DNA from: Streptomyces olivochromogenes | Lineage (GTDB): Bacteria > Actinomycetota > Actinomycetes > Streptomycetales > Streptomycetaceae | DNA length: 64,000 nucleotides | Direction of reading: 5' to 3' | Assembly (NCBI RefSeq): GCF_001514115.1 | Contig: NZ_KQ948468.1 | Location: 203,697 to 267,696 of the forward strand | Part shown: in pieces, positions 16,375-24,690 of the stretch | Numbering within the stretch: the first letter of the stretch is position 1 | Layout: the number at the start of each line of letters is the position of its first letter | The notes under the pieces: generated by a model | What the model saw: only the letters and a program-made list of their open reading frames with translations | Told to the model about the DNA's origin: nothing | The model's database searches: none | Program-made: the position numbers and the translations under genes

Positions 16375-16866
16375 TTGGGCACGGCACCCGCGCCGGACGA
16401 TGCGGCTTCCGGCATTGCGCGGCGGCGTGGACCGGGCACCGGCAGCCCGTTCGAGGGCACGGCCGCCTCGGCTCCCCGCAGCCCCCCTCAGGACGCGGAC
16501 GCTCCCGCCCCCGTCAGCCCCGCATCGAACACTCCCGCACCCGGCCGCCCCGTGCGCGGCTCGGCCGGCGGTCGTCCCGTCATGGCGGCGCTGGATCTGC
16601 TCGGCCGACGCTGGACACTGCGGGTCATCTGGGAACTGCGCGGCAACGGCGCCCCGATCGGCTTCCGGGATCTCCAGCGCCGTTGCGACGGCATGTCGTC
16701 CAGCGTCCTGTCCACGCGCCTCACGGAACTCCGCGAGGCGGGCATCGCCGCGTCGACAGCGACGGCGGCGCAGCCGGCGTGGCAGCTCACCGCGCTCGGG
16801 GACGACCTGGTCACCGCGATGGGGCCGCTGCTGGACTGGTCCCGCGCCTGGGCCGAGCGGCGGTGA
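16375..16866 (+). CDS. HxlR-family regulator with Pro/Ala-rich N-terminal tail
   Basis: 163 aa if started at the TTG 16375, which has GAGAGG 7 nt upstream; a GTG at 16339 is the alternative. Residues ~1-65 are a disordered Pro/Ala/Ser tail, followed by a compact HxlR winged helix: VMAALDLLGRRWTLRVIWELRGNG, then GMSSSVLSTRLTELREAGI. No N-terminal Cys of the redox type is present. It lies divergent to the AhpD-like gene. Start codon choice is uncertain; the family call is firm. Confidence 0.82.
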   Translation: MGTAPAPDDAASGIARRRGPGTGSPFEGTAASAPRSPPQDADAPAPVSPASNTPAPGRPVRGSAGGRPVMAALDLLGRRWTLRVIWELRGNGAPIGFRDLQRRCDGMSSSVLSTRLTELREAGIAASTATAAQPAWQLTALGDDLVTAMGPLLDWSRAWAERR

Positions 16867-17014
16867 TCGACGAGGTCTTCCGGGGCGCTCGGCTCCGGGG
16901 CCGGCGTGTCGTCGTACGGACCGACTGAGCCCGTTCGCGTCACTCCACGTCGGCCGTGACGAACCGCATACGGGATGAGTAGCCGCCCGGTAGCGCAGTG
17001 TCAGTCCTTGCCCC

Positions 17015-17020
17015 TAGGCT
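17015..17020 (+). promoter_or_regulatory. -10 hexamer for small ORF
   Basis: TAGGCT, 7 nt before ATG 17028, in leaderless position. Confidence 0.35.
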
Positions 17021-17027
17021 GGTGCGC

Positions 17028-17207
17028 ATGTCCCCCGATTTAATGTCCTCTGGTTCCGTGCGGTCCGCTGCAGCGCTGAACGAGCAGATCCGCGCCTTGT
17101 GGATGCGCGCGGGCGGCTCCCTCTCCGCCCAGGAGCGCGCGGAGTACGAGCTGCTGGTCGTGAAGTGGGCGGAAGCGATACGCGGAGAGGTCGTCGAGGC
17201 CGCGTGA
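17028..17207 (+). CDS. Small hypothetical protein (59 aa)
   Basis: Predicted mostly helical: NEQIRALWMRAGGSLSAQERAEYELLVVKWAEAIRGEVVEAA. High third-position GC and a TAGGCT hexamer 7 nt before the ATG support it as a real leaderless gene. No motif recognised. It stands alone between the HxlR gene and the convergent SDR gene. Confidence 0.6.
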   Translation: MSPDLMSSGSVRSAAALNEQIRALWMRAGGSLSAQERAEYELLVVKWAEAIRGEVVEAA

Positions 17208-17267
17208 GACCGGGCATGGGGACCTGCACGAAGTCCGAGGGCCGATGACCGGCGCCCCTGTCGGGGC

Positions 17268-18008
17268 TCACCGTCCCCCGGACACCCGCAACACCGCCCC
17301 CGTCGTGTACGACGCATCGGGCGACATCAACCACGCGATCGCCGCGGCGACTTCCTCGGCCTGACCGACGCGGCGCAGCGGAATCGACGAGGCGGCGCGC
17401 TCGGCGCGACCCGGATCTCCGCTGGTGGCGTGCATCTCCGTGGCGATCATGCCGGGTGCGACCGCGTTGACGCGGATGCCGTCCGGGCCGAGTTCCTTGG
17501 CGAGGCCCACCGTCAGGGCGTCGACGGCGGCCTTGGTGGCCGCGTAGTGGACGAAGTCACCGGGGCTTCCGAGTGTGGCCGCCGCCGAGGACACATTGAC
17601 GATGACGCCGCTCCCCCAGGCCGCCATGGACCGGGCGGCCCGCCGCGAACACAGCAGCGTGCCCAGCAGGTTGACGTCCACCACGCGCCGTAGATCGGCG
17701 GGGTCGGTGTCCGCGAGCCTGCCGAGCGGGCCGGTCACACCGGCGTTGTTCACCAATCCCGTCACCGGCCCGAGCCGGTCCGCGGCCGTGTCGAAGAGCC
17801 GCTCGACGTCGTCCTCGTCGGAGGTGTCCACGCGTACCGTGACGCAGCGGGCCCCCGCCGCGCGGACGACGCTCGCGGTCCACTCCGCGGCGGCGCCGTC
17901 GCGCACGTACCCCACCGCCACGTCGTGTCCGTCCGCCGCGAGACGCGCGCACGTCGCGGCACCGATCCCCCGGCTGCCGCCCGTGACGACGGTGACATGG
18001 CGTGTCAT
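17268..18008 (-). CDS. SDR-family oxidoreductase
   Basis: 246 aa, classical short-chain dehydrogenase: TGGSRGIG cofactor motif (~8-15), NNAG (~86), catalytic Ser in VNVSSAAA (~137) and Y-x3-K (YAATK, ~153-157), then C-terminal PGMIATEM. The Rossmann fold binds NAD(P). ATG 18008 has AGGAGG 5 nt upstream, which sets the start. Substrate unknown; neighbours give no pathway. Confidence 0.93.
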   Translation of the reverse strand: MTRHVTVVTGGSRGIGAATCARLAADGHDVAVGYVRDGAAAEWTASVVRAAGARCVTVRVDTSDEDDVERLFDTAADRLGPVTGLVNNAGVTGPLGRLADTDPADLRRVVDVNLLGTLLCSRRAARSMAAWGSGVIVNVSSAAATLGSPGDFVHYAATKAAVDALTVGLAKELGPDGIRVNAVAPGMIATEMHATSGDPGRAERAASSIPLRRVGQAEEVAAAIAWLMSPDASYTTGAVLRVSGGR

Positions 18009-18140
18009 ACGTGCCTCCTGGTGGCGTACCGGCAACCCGGGTCCGTAGCGAGCCCGTACTCGTCGTGGATCACTCTACGATCGAGGACGCACCGCCGGGC
18101 AAAGGGTGAAGGTCCGCCGACACACCTTCATGGACACGTC

Positions 18141-18686
18141 CTAGGCGACGAGGTCCGCAGCGCCGGAAGGCACGCGGAACACACGGCCTCGACGCCCCCA
18201 CAGCCCGGGGGCGCCCTGCCACAGCACGGCCCCGTTCGCGCGCTCCCAGCCTGCGGTCGCCCGGGACCGCGCCCACTGGGTCAGGGCAAGCGTGACCAGC
18301 ATGATCGGCGGCAGCACTTGATGGGACGCCAGGCCGATGACAATCAACCAGCAGGCCAGGACACCCGCGAATCCCGCCGTGCGCCGCAGCGACAGCCGCC
18401 GCACCGCGTCCTGTCCGTCGCGCGGTGCGGCGACGCTCTCGATCGGCGTGGCATCGTCGTAGGTGCGGCGCAGCCGGGCGGGGAGACGAAGACTCATCGG
18501 CAGCAGCACCACGGCGACGAAGACGATCGCTGTCGATCCCATCATCAGCGTCTCGAGGCGGTGAGCCGTGTCGTCCAGGGCAAGCAGCGCCGCTTCGGAC
18601 GGCACCGCGCCCGCGGCCATCATCAGCGCGGAGCTCCGCTCCAGATACACCACGCGTATTAACCCGTCGCGCGCGTCACCAGCCAC
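18141..18686 (-). CDS. Membrane protein, possibly DUF4328-like, TTA-containing
   Basis: 181 aa from GTG 18686, with a GGGAGGGG element 7 nt upstream that selects this start over longer frames. Three to four hydrophobic stretches: around MMAAGAVPSEAALL, MMGSTAIVFVAVVLLPMSL, and a long TAGFAGVLACWLIVIGLASHQVLPPIMLVTLALTQW. The order resembles Streptomyces DUF4328 membrane proteins but the usual N-terminal segment is short, so it may be truncated. Codon 9 is TTA (18660-18662), implying bldA dependence. Upstream lie tandem palindromic repeats (18779-18879). Confidence 0.65.
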   Translation of the reverse strand: MAGDARDGLIRVVYLERSSALMMAAGAVPSEAALLALDDTAHRLETLMMGSTAIVFVAVVLLPMSLRLPARLRRTYDDATPIESVAAPRDGQDAVRRLSLRRTAGFAGVLACWLIVIGLASHQVLPPIMLVTLALTQWARSRATAGWERANGAVLWQGAPGLWGRRGRVFRVPSGAADLVA

Positions 18687-18778
18687 CGTCGTACCCCTCC
18701 CACCGCCCCGACGCCCCCACGGGCAGGCAAGATCCAACTCCGGGCTGAACGCAAGGTCAATACGCGAGAGTTCAAGAA

Positions 18779-18879
18779 TGCGCGGTCTTGACCACCACTT
18801 GGCCGATGCGTGGTCTTGACCACCACTCGGCCGATGCGCGGTCTTGGCCCATGCGCGGTCTTGACCACCACTTCGCCGC
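18779..18879. repeat. Tandem 28-bp repeats containing GTGGTC-TT-GACCAC palindromes
   Basis: Copies at 18779-18806, 18807-18834 and 18852-18879 (28 bp each), with a 17-bp partial at 18835-18851. Copy 2 contains the perfect palindrome GTGGTCTTGACCAC (18809-18822); copies 1 and 4 differ in the first arm (GCGGTC). The core resembles GntR/HutC-type operators such as the DasR site TGGTCTAGACCA. It lies ~95 bp upstream of the TTA-containing membrane gene. Confidence 0.6.
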
Positions 18880-18974
18880 TGCGCGGCCGAGTCGGCGAGC
18901 ATCGCGCTCGACCGACCGCACCGGTTCTCCCGCCGACGCCGCTCAGCCGCCTGTGTCCCATCACGACAGGCCGG

Positions 18975-19676
18975 TCAACGCACCGTGTCTCGCAGGACGA
19001 CAAACAGACCGCGGCTCTCGTCGCCGTTCTTCGCGCGCCAGTCGGCAACGACATGCCCGCGGGCCCCTCTGGTCGCAGGGGAATGGGCAGCCTGCGGGTC
19101 GGACCGCAGGACACGCGTCACGTCGATGGTCACGGCGCCCGCCGGCTGACTGGGCGGCCCGGCTTCCTCCTTGGTCTCCACCGCGATGGCGGTGCCGTGC
19201 TGCCGGTCCTCGACGGCTGTCGACGCGATCACGGTGGAGAAGCCGACTCCAGTGAAGTAGCTGGTGACGGAGGGGGCGGGGGTGTCGGTCTCGCTCTGCG
19301 CCTGAGGCTCGGCGCGGCCCTGGAGGAGATCGAGCAGTTGAGCCACGAGAACCGGGTCATGGGTCCCGTCGTACACCCACCGCCTTCCCAGCACCCCGTG
19401 CTCGGAGGTGCCGATGAGCGCCCGATCGGCTCCGTCGAGCGGCGCCCCGCGGTAGCTGAGCGGCACGTGGTAGGAGCGCGGTCGCTCGCCGGAGTTGTCC
19501 GTGACCACCATGAACTCGATTCCCACCTCCCCTTGCGGATCATCGAGCCGGAAACCACCGGCCTTGGTCAGGTGCGGCTCACTCGCCGTGCCGATGTACC
19601 ACGGCTGCCTGGGGAGCCAGGCGGCGAGGAGCTCCAGCTTGCTCGGCGTCATCGTGGTCTTGTAGATCACAGCCAT
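18975..19676 (-). CDS. Stand-alone maltokinase N-terminal cap-like protein
   Basis: 233 aa. The N-terminal ~120 residues (MAVIYKTTMTPSKLELLAAWLP, PHLTKAGGFRLDDPQGEVGIE, ADRALIGTSEHGVLGRRWVYDG) match the maltokinase N-terminal cap-like domain, usually fused to a kinase; no kinase domain follows here. The C-terminal part is a variable beta-rich tail. The start ATG lies 3 nt after the stop of the LLM oxidoreductase, so the two form an operon. It may bind a small molecule or partner; function unknown. Confidence 0.75.
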   Translation of the reverse strand: MAVIYKTTMTPSKLELLAAWLPRQPWYIGTASEPHLTKAGGFRLDDPQGEVGIEFMVVTDNSGERPRSYHVPLSYRGAPLDGADRALIGTSEHGVLGRRWVYDGTHDPVLVAQLLDLLQGRAEPQAQSETDTPAPSVTSYFTGVGFSTVIASTAVEDRQHGTAIAVETKEEAGPPSQPAGAVTIDVTRVLRSDPQAAHSPATRGARGHVVADWRAKNGDESRGLFVVLRDTVR

Positions 19677-19679
19677 GCT

Positions 19680-20681
19680 TCATGAACGTCGTCCGTCGGC
19701 ATGAGGTTCCTCCACGACGTGCTGCTTGACGAGTTCGTACGACCTCAGTCGGTCGGCCAACGCGTAGACGGGCGTCACCAGCATGAGTTCGTCCGCGCCC
19801 GTCAGGTCCGCCAGGTCCGTCAGGTGCTTGGCGACGGTCTCGGGTGAGCCGTGTGCCTGATGGGCACGGAAGGTCGCCAGCACCCGCGCTTCCTCCGCGG
19901 TGAACGAGTGGGCCGCTGCCTCTCCGGGCGTGGGGAAGGGGATGTCGCCCCGCCCCTTGAGGAGTCCGGCCTTGACGACATCCATCGGGCCGGCCAGCCG
20001 GGCCGCCTCCTCATCGGTCTCGGCGCATACCGTTTCCACGCAGATCAGCACACGCGGGCGCGCGCACCAGCGGGAGGGGGAGAAACGCTCGCGGTAGTGG
20101 CTGAGCGCGGCCAGGGTGTTGTCGGGACGAATGTGATGGGCGAAGGCGATCGGCAGCCCGAGTTCCGCGGCGAGCGCGGCGCCCGCCGTGCTCGAGGACA
20201 GCAGCCATGGCTCAGGAAGCGGGCCGAGTGCGACTTCGTCCACCAGGAAACGCAGAGTCGACGACACGTCGTCGCGGTACTCGTCGTCCGTTGTCGGACC
20301 GGCCCCGCGGCGCAGGGCGCGCGCCGTGGAATCGTCGAAGGTACCCGGGCCGCGGCCGATGCCCAGGTCGATCCGGCCCGCGTGCAGTGCGGACAGCGTG
20401 CCGAATTGCTCCGCCAGCATGATCGGTGCGTGGTTCGGAGCGAGAACGCCCCCGGAGCCCAGACGGATGGACGACGTCAACGCGGCCGCGTGGGCGGTCA
20501 GGACGACGGGCGGGAACGCTCCGATGGCCGGGGAATGGTGATGCTCGGCGTACCAGAGTCGCAGGTAACCGAGGTCGTCGAGGCGCCGGGCGAACTCGGC
20601 GGTGTCTCGTAACGTGTCTGCGGCTCGGGCGCCCGTCTGGACCATGGCCACTTCGAGCGCGCTGAGCGGTACGGTGATCAT
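19680..20681 (-). CDS. LLM-class flavin-dependent oxidoreductase, TTA codon 24
   Basis: 333 aa. Luciferase-like monooxygenase fold: N-terminal MITVPLSALEVAMVQTGARA, the YAEHHHSPAIGAFPP motif (~44-59), and PEPWLLSSSTAGAALAAELGLPIAFAHH, all typical of MsnO8-like LLM proteins using FMN. Codon 24 is TTA (20610-20612), implying bldA-dependent translation. ATG 20681 is chosen because TATACT lies exactly 6 nt upstream (leaderless). First gene of an operon with the maltokinase-cap protein. Confidence 0.92.
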   Translation of the reverse strand: MITVPLSALEVAMVQTGARAADTLRDTAEFARRLDDLGYLRLWYAEHHHSPAIGAFPPVVLTAHAAALTSSIRLGSGGVLAPNHAPIMLAEQFGTLSALHAGRIDLGIGRGPGTFDDSTARALRRGAGPTTDDEYRDDVSSTLRFLVDEVALGPLPEPWLLSSSTAGAALAAELGLPIAFAHHIRPDNTLAALSHYRERFSPSRWCARPRVLICVETVCAETDEEAARLAGPMDVVKAGLLKGRGDIPFPTPGEAAAHSFTAEEARVLATFRAHQAHGSPETVAKHLTDLADLTGADELMLVTPVYALADRLRSYELVKQHVVEEPHADGRRS

Positions 20682-20687
20682 CCGTTC

Positions 20688-20693
20688 AGTATA
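20688..20693 (-). promoter_or_regulatory. -10 of the LLM gene (leaderless)
   Basis: Minus-strand TATACT, 6 nt before ATG 20681. Confidence 0.55.
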
Positions 20694-20762
20694 GAAATCG
20701 CCCATCCGCACCAACTCCCGTTGCTTGCGGGGCGGAGTTATGCACCCGTTGGCGCACGCCCC

Positions 20763-20791
20763 TTGGCTGCGCACCCTCCGTGGCCAACACT
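20763..20791 (+). promoter_or_regulatory. Leaderless promoter of SnoaL-like gene
   Basis: -35 TTGGCT (20763-20768), 17-bp spacer, -10 AACACT (20786-20791), then 6 nt to ATG 20798. It argues for this ATG rather than the GTG at 20780. Confidence 0.55.
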
Positions 20792-20797
20792 GAGCCG

Positions 20798-21283
20798 ATG
20801 ACGCAGCGTGTGGAGCTCGCGACCGTGATGGACCGATTCGCCGTGGACGGACTCGTCACCGAGTACGCGGTGGCCGTCGACGACGGCGACTGGGAGGCGT
20901 ACCGGAGGCTGTTCGCACCGGACGGACGCGCCGACTACCGTTCGGCCGGTGGTGTCGAGGGCGGCGCCGAAGAGGTCGCGGGATGGCTCGCGCAGAGCAT
21001 GGAGCTCTTCCCCATGCGCCAGCATCTGATCGTGAACCGGCGGCTGCGGTTCGGGTCGCTGGACCAGGAAACGGGCGACACGGCCCGGGTCCAGGCGGAC
21101 TACATCAATCCGATGCGGTTCGCGGGCCAGGACGGTGGGTCCACCGCGCCCGACTTCGTGTGCGGCGGCCGGTACGCCTTCGGACTGGTGCGTACGGACC
21201 TGGGCTGGCGCCTGCGCGAGGTCGTCGTCCAGGAGAAATGGCGCCGCGCGCCGCAGCCGGGCCGGGAACCCGCCGCCGGCTGA
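20798..21283 (+). CDS. NTF2-like/SnoaL-like domain protein
   Basis: 161 aa. Single alpha+beta cone: helices MDRFAVDGLVTEYAVAVDDGDWEAYRRLFAPDG (~9-40) followed by curved beta strands (HLIVNRRLRF, VQADYINPMRF, GGRYAFGLVRTDLGWRLREVVVQEKW). This is the SnoaL-like/ring-hydroxylating-beta-like fold seen in hydratases, cyclases and dehydratases. It is divergent from the LLM oxidoreductase, with starts 116 bp apart. The specific reaction is unknown. Confidence 0.88.
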   Translation: MTQRVELATVMDRFAVDGLVTEYAVAVDDGDWEAYRRLFAPDGRADYRSAGGVEGGAEEVAGWLAQSMELFPMRQHLIVNRRLRFGSLDQETGDTARVQADYINPMRFAGQDGGSTAPDFVCGGRYAFGLVRTDLGWRLREVVVQEKWRRAPQPGREPAAG

Positions 21284-21410
21284 CCGGACGCGCCGACCGC
21301 AAGCCGCCCGAGCGGCGCCCCCTGGCTGGAAAGCCCTGACGGGACGCCCTCTGTCGGAGATCGTCGCCGACGCGCACACTGGAGGTATCCCCCGGGGAGG
21401 GAGACCCTGC

Positions 21411-23021
21411 ATGAAGAGGCCCGAGCGTTGGCCCGAGCGTTGGCTGGGCAGTGGGCCCGATCTTTGGCTCGCCTCCCCGTGGCGGCGCGCGATCGTCGCC
21501 GTACTGGCCGGCGCGCTGCCGATGCTCGCCTTCCCCGCCCCTTCGTGGTGGTGGTTCGCGTACGTCGCCCTGGTGCCCTGGATCCTGCTGGCCCGCTCGG
21601 CCCCGACGGGCAGGCGGGCCGCCTACGACGGCTGGTTCGGCGGGCTGGGTTTCATGCTGGCCGTGCACCACTGGCTGCTGCCGAGTCTGAATGTGTTCAC
21701 GGTCGTCATAGCGGCACTGCTCGGGGCGCTGTGGGCGCCCTGGGGCTGGCTCGTCCGGCGGTTCCTCGGCGGGGTGCCCTCGGCGGGGCGGGTCGGGGCC
21801 GCGCTCCTCGTCCTGCCGTCGGGGTGGCTGATGGTCGAACTCGTCCGGTCCTGGCAGGGCCTCGGCGGGCCCTGGGGACTGCTCGGGTCGAGCCAGTGGC
21901 AGGTCGGGCCCGCGCTGCGGCTCGCGTCGGTCGGCGGGGTGTGGCTGCTCAGCTTCCTGGTGGTCGCCGTCAATGTGGCGGTCACCGTACTGGTCGCGGT
22001 GCGTGAGTCCCGTGTGCCCGCCGTCGCCGGACTGGTCGCGACGGCCGCCGTGACCTCGGCGACCTGGGTGTGGTCGCCACGCCCGGACGTGACGGGCCAG
22101 GTCCGGATCGCCGTCGTGCAGCCCGGGGTGATCGGCGGCGCGGACAGTGCCGAGGCACGTTTCGCACGCGAGGAGGCCCTCACCCGCACCCTCGCCGGAC
22201 AGGATCCCGACCTCGTCGTCTGGGGCGAGAGCAGCGTCGGCTTCGACCTCGCGGACCGCCCCGACCTGGCGAACCGGCTCGCCGCGCTGTCCCGGCTGAC
22301 CGGCGCCGACATCATGGTGAACGTCGACGCGCACCGCTCCGACCGGCCCGGGATCTACAAGAGTTCGGTCCTGGTGGGACCGCAAGGCCCGACCGGCGAC
22401 CGCTACGACAAGATGCGGCTCGTCCCCTTCGGCGAGTACATACCCGCGCGTTCGCTCCTCGGCTGGGCGACCTCGGTCGGGAAAGCGGCGGGCGAGGACC
22501 GCAGGAAGGGCACCGAGCAGGTGGTGATGAACGTCGGGCACGGACTGCGCGTCGGCCCGCTGATCTGCTTCGAGACCGCCTTCCCCGACATGAGCCGCCA
22601 TCTCGCCCAGGACGGCGCCGGGGTGCTCCTCGCACAGTCCTCGACCTCGACCTTCCAGCACAGCTGGGCCCCCGAGCAGCACGCCTCGCTCGCCGCGCTG
22701 AGGGCCGCCGAGACCGGCCGCCCGATGGTGCACGCGACGCTGACCGGCGTCTCCGCCGTCTACGGCCCGAGCGGCGAGCGGATCGGCTCCTGGCTCGGCA
22801 CGGGCGCGAGCGCGGCGGTGGTGTACGATGTACCGCTCGCGCGCGGCGTCACCCCGTACGTCCGGTTCGGCGACTGGCCGGTGCACGCGGCGCTGCTGAT
22901 CCTGGCGGCGCTGTGCGCGACGGAGGGCTTCCGGGCGTTCAGGCCCCGGCGGACCGCTCCTGGACCGCTCGTACCACCCGCTCGCACAGTTCATGAGTCG
23001 CCAGCGCGTCACGGGCGCTGA
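21411..23021 (+). CDS. lnt: Apolipoprotein N-acyltransferase
   Basis: 536 aa. The N-terminal ~210 residues hold membrane segments (including PMLAFPAPSWWWFAYVALVPW), followed by a nitrilase-fold domain with the catalytic triad: Glu273 (WGESSVG), Lys334 (YDKMRLVPFGEY) and Cys386 (LICFETAFPD). It N-acylates the lipid-modified Cys of lipoproteins in the membrane. Streptomyces species carry two Lnt homologues; which one this is cannot be told. GGAGG lies 10 nt before ATG 21411. The tail overlaps the convergent Gfo gene by 83 bp. Confidence 0.95.
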   Translation: MKRPERWPERWLGSGPDLWLASPWRRAIVAVLAGALPMLAFPAPSWWWFAYVALVPWILLARSAPTGRRAAYDGWFGGLGFMLAVHHWLLPSLNVFTVVIAALLGALWAPWGWLVRRFLGGVPSAGRVGAALLVLPSGWLMVELVRSWQGLGGPWGLLGSSQWQVGPALRLASVGGVWLLSFLVVAVNVAVTVLVAVRESRVPAVAGLVATAAVTSATWVWSPRPDVTGQVRIAVVQPGVIGGADSAEARFAREEALTRTLAGQDPDLVVWGESSVGFDLADRPDLANRLAALSRLTGADIMVNVDAHRSDRPGIYKSSVLVGPQGPTGDRYDKMRLVPFGEYIPARSLLGWATSVGKAAGEDRRKGTEQVVMNVGHGLRVGPLICFETAFPDMSRHLAQDGAGVLLAQSSTSTFQHSWAPEQHASLAALRAAETGRPMVHATLTGVSAVYGPSGERIGSWLGTGASAAVVYDVPLARGVTPYVRFGDWPVHAALLILAALCATEGFRAFRPRRTAPGPLVPPARTVHESPARHGR

Positions 23022-23850
23022 GTACCTTGCCCGCGCGCACCGCGTCGAGGAAGGCGAGCACGCCCTGCTCGATGCCGCGCTGCCGGGCCACCGGCACCCA
23101 GTCCCCGCGCCGCCGCACCGAGGGCTGCCCCTTGTGGTCGATCACCTCCGCGAGGTTGACCACCTGACGCTTGGTGTCCTGCCCCGAGACCTCGAGGATC
23201 TCCTCCGCCGAGCCGCTCAGCCGGTTCATCACGCCGAGCGCCGTGAAGCCGTCCCCGGCGAGCTGCAGCACGACATGCTGCACCAGACCGCCCTCGACCC
23301 GGGCCCGCACGGTCACGTCGTCGATCGGCCCCGGCGCCAGGAACCGCAGCGTGTCCACGACGTGGATGAAGTCGTCGAGGACCATCGTGCGCACGTCCTC
23401 GGGCAGCCCTATGCGGTTCTTCTGCATCAGGATCAGGTCGCGGGGGTGATCGGCGCACTGCGTGTACCCGGGCGCGTGACGCCGGTTGAAGCCGACGGCG
23501 AGGCTGACGTTGCGCTCCTCCGCGAGCCGCACCAGACGCTCGGAGTCGGCGAGTTCGTACGCGAGCGGCTTGTCGACGAACGTCGGTACGCCCGCTTCCA
23601 GGAGCCGCGTCACGATCTCGGGGTGCGCGACGGTGGCCGCGTGCACGAAAGCCGCGTCGAGGTTCTGGGCCAGCAGATCCGACAGGTCGGTGTGCCGCTG
23701 CTCCGGCGGCAGGTGGAGGCTGTCGCCGACCCGGGCCAGGGTCGCGGGCGTCCGCGTCTGCAGATGCAGCTCGACCCCCGGCTGGACGCCGAGCACCGGC
23801 AGGTAGGCCTTCTGCGCGATGTCGCCGAGTCCGATGCAGCCGACCTTCAC
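22939..23850 (-). CDS. Gfo/Idh/MocA family oxidoreductase
   Basis: 303 aa from GTG 23850, which has GGAG 6 nt upstream. Rossmann motif KVGCIGLGDIAQKAYLPVL (~2-20), FVHAATVAHPEIVTRLLEAG, and the active-site VDKPLAYEL (K-P) at ~91. It is shorter than the classical ~340-aa members. NAD(P)-dependent oxidoreductase of unknown substrate; convergent and overlapping with lnt, which is unlikely to be functional linkage. Confidence 0.93.
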   Translation of the reverse strand: MKVGCIGLGDIAQKAYLPVLGVQPGVELHLQTRTPATLARVGDSLHLPPEQRHTDLSDLLAQNLDAAFVHAATVAHPEIVTRLLEAGVPTFVDKPLAYELADSERLVRLAEERNVSLAVGFNRRHAPGYTQCADHPRDLILMQKNRIGLPEDVRTMVLDDFIHVVDTLRFLAPGPIDDVTVRARVEGGLVQHVVLQLAGDGFTALGVMNRLSGSAEEILEVSGQDTKRQVVNLAEVIDHKGQPSVRRRGDWVPVARQRGIEQGVLAFLDAVRAGKVLSARDALATHELCERVVRAVQERSAGA

Positions 23851-24011
23851 GGGGGTCTCCTTCAGTTGCGACGCGGGCCTCGCCGGAAGCATACGGCCGC
23901 TGCGGCGGCCGCCGGTCGAGGATGCCGTCGAAGCTCCGCGGGAACAGCGCGGCCCGGCCGCCGCGGAAGGCGGGCAGGGGCCCGGCGACAGTCGTGGTGC
24001 GGGAAAATCCC

Positions 24012-24040
24012 TGGTGAACGGCCGTGCGCTCGACGAAAAT
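24012..24040 (+). promoter_or_regulatory. Candidate leaderless promoter of DinB-fold gene
   Basis: TGGTGA (24012-24017), 17-bp spacer, GAAAAT (24035-24040), then 6 nt to ATG 24047. Confidence 0.35.
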
Positions 24041-24046
24041 GCGGGC

Positions 24047-24559
24047 ATGACGAAGCAGCGCACCGAACCCGCCACCGACGCCGACGAACGGTCCATGCTG
24101 GAGGGCTGGCTCGACTACCACCGCGAGACCCTGGAGATGAAGTGCGCGGGCCTCGACGACGCCCAGCTCAAGACCGCCTCGGTCGAGCCCTCCGAGTTGT
24201 CCCTGCTCGGTCTGGTGCGGCACATGGCGGAGGTGGAGCGTGGCTGGTTCCGCAAGGTTCTGGTGGGCGACGATCCGGGGCCGATCTACTACAGCGAGGA
24301 GGACCGGGACGGAGAGTTCCATCTCACCGACGCGGACACCTGGGACGAGGCGTACGCCACCTGGCAGGCCGAGATCGGGATCGCCCGGCGCAACGCGGCT
24401 CGTTTCACGCTGGACGACGCCGGCGAGGGCAGGAGCAAGTTCACCGAGGACCCCATCAACCTGCGGTGGATCTACACCCACATGATCGAGGAGTACGCGC
24501 GTCACAACGGTCACGCGGATCTGATCCGGGAGCGGATCGACGGCGCCACGGGTGAGTGA
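24047..24559 (+). CDS. DinB-fold protein (DUF664, mycothiol-transferase-like)
   Basis: 170 aa, four-helix bundle of the DinB superfamily. The histidines expected to bind metal appear in LLGLVRHMAEVERGWFRK (~48-65) and THMIEEYARHNGHADLIRERI (~144-164). The pattern with WLDYHRETLEMKCAGL matches the DUF664 group ('mini-circle protein'), whose members transfer mycothiol or other thiols to toxins. Probable cytoplasmic detoxification role; substrate unknown. Confidence 0.9.
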   Translation: MTKQRTEPATDADERSMLEGWLDYHRETLEMKCAGLDDAQLKTASVEPSELSLLGLVRHMAEVERGWFRKVLVGDDPGPIYYSEEDRDGEFHLTDADTWDEAYATWQAEIGIARRNAARFTLDDAGEGRSKFTEDPINLRWIYTHMIEEYARHNGHADLIRERIDGATGE

Positions 24560-24690
24560 GGCACGGGGATTCGGCGTCGGGTCACCTTGCGGACACCGGC
24601 GCCCTCCGCAGGAGCGGAAGGATCACCCGTGTGGGGCAACCTCCGCTTGTCAGCTCCCCAAAGCGGGCCGGACGCAGCAGAGTTGAGCGG

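Noticed and set aside
16913..16928. Segment similar to the 26-bp repeat unit of 35531-35660
   Set aside because: GTACGGACCGACT occurs once; 13-16 bp similarity in a high-GC genome is weak evidence of a dispersed family.
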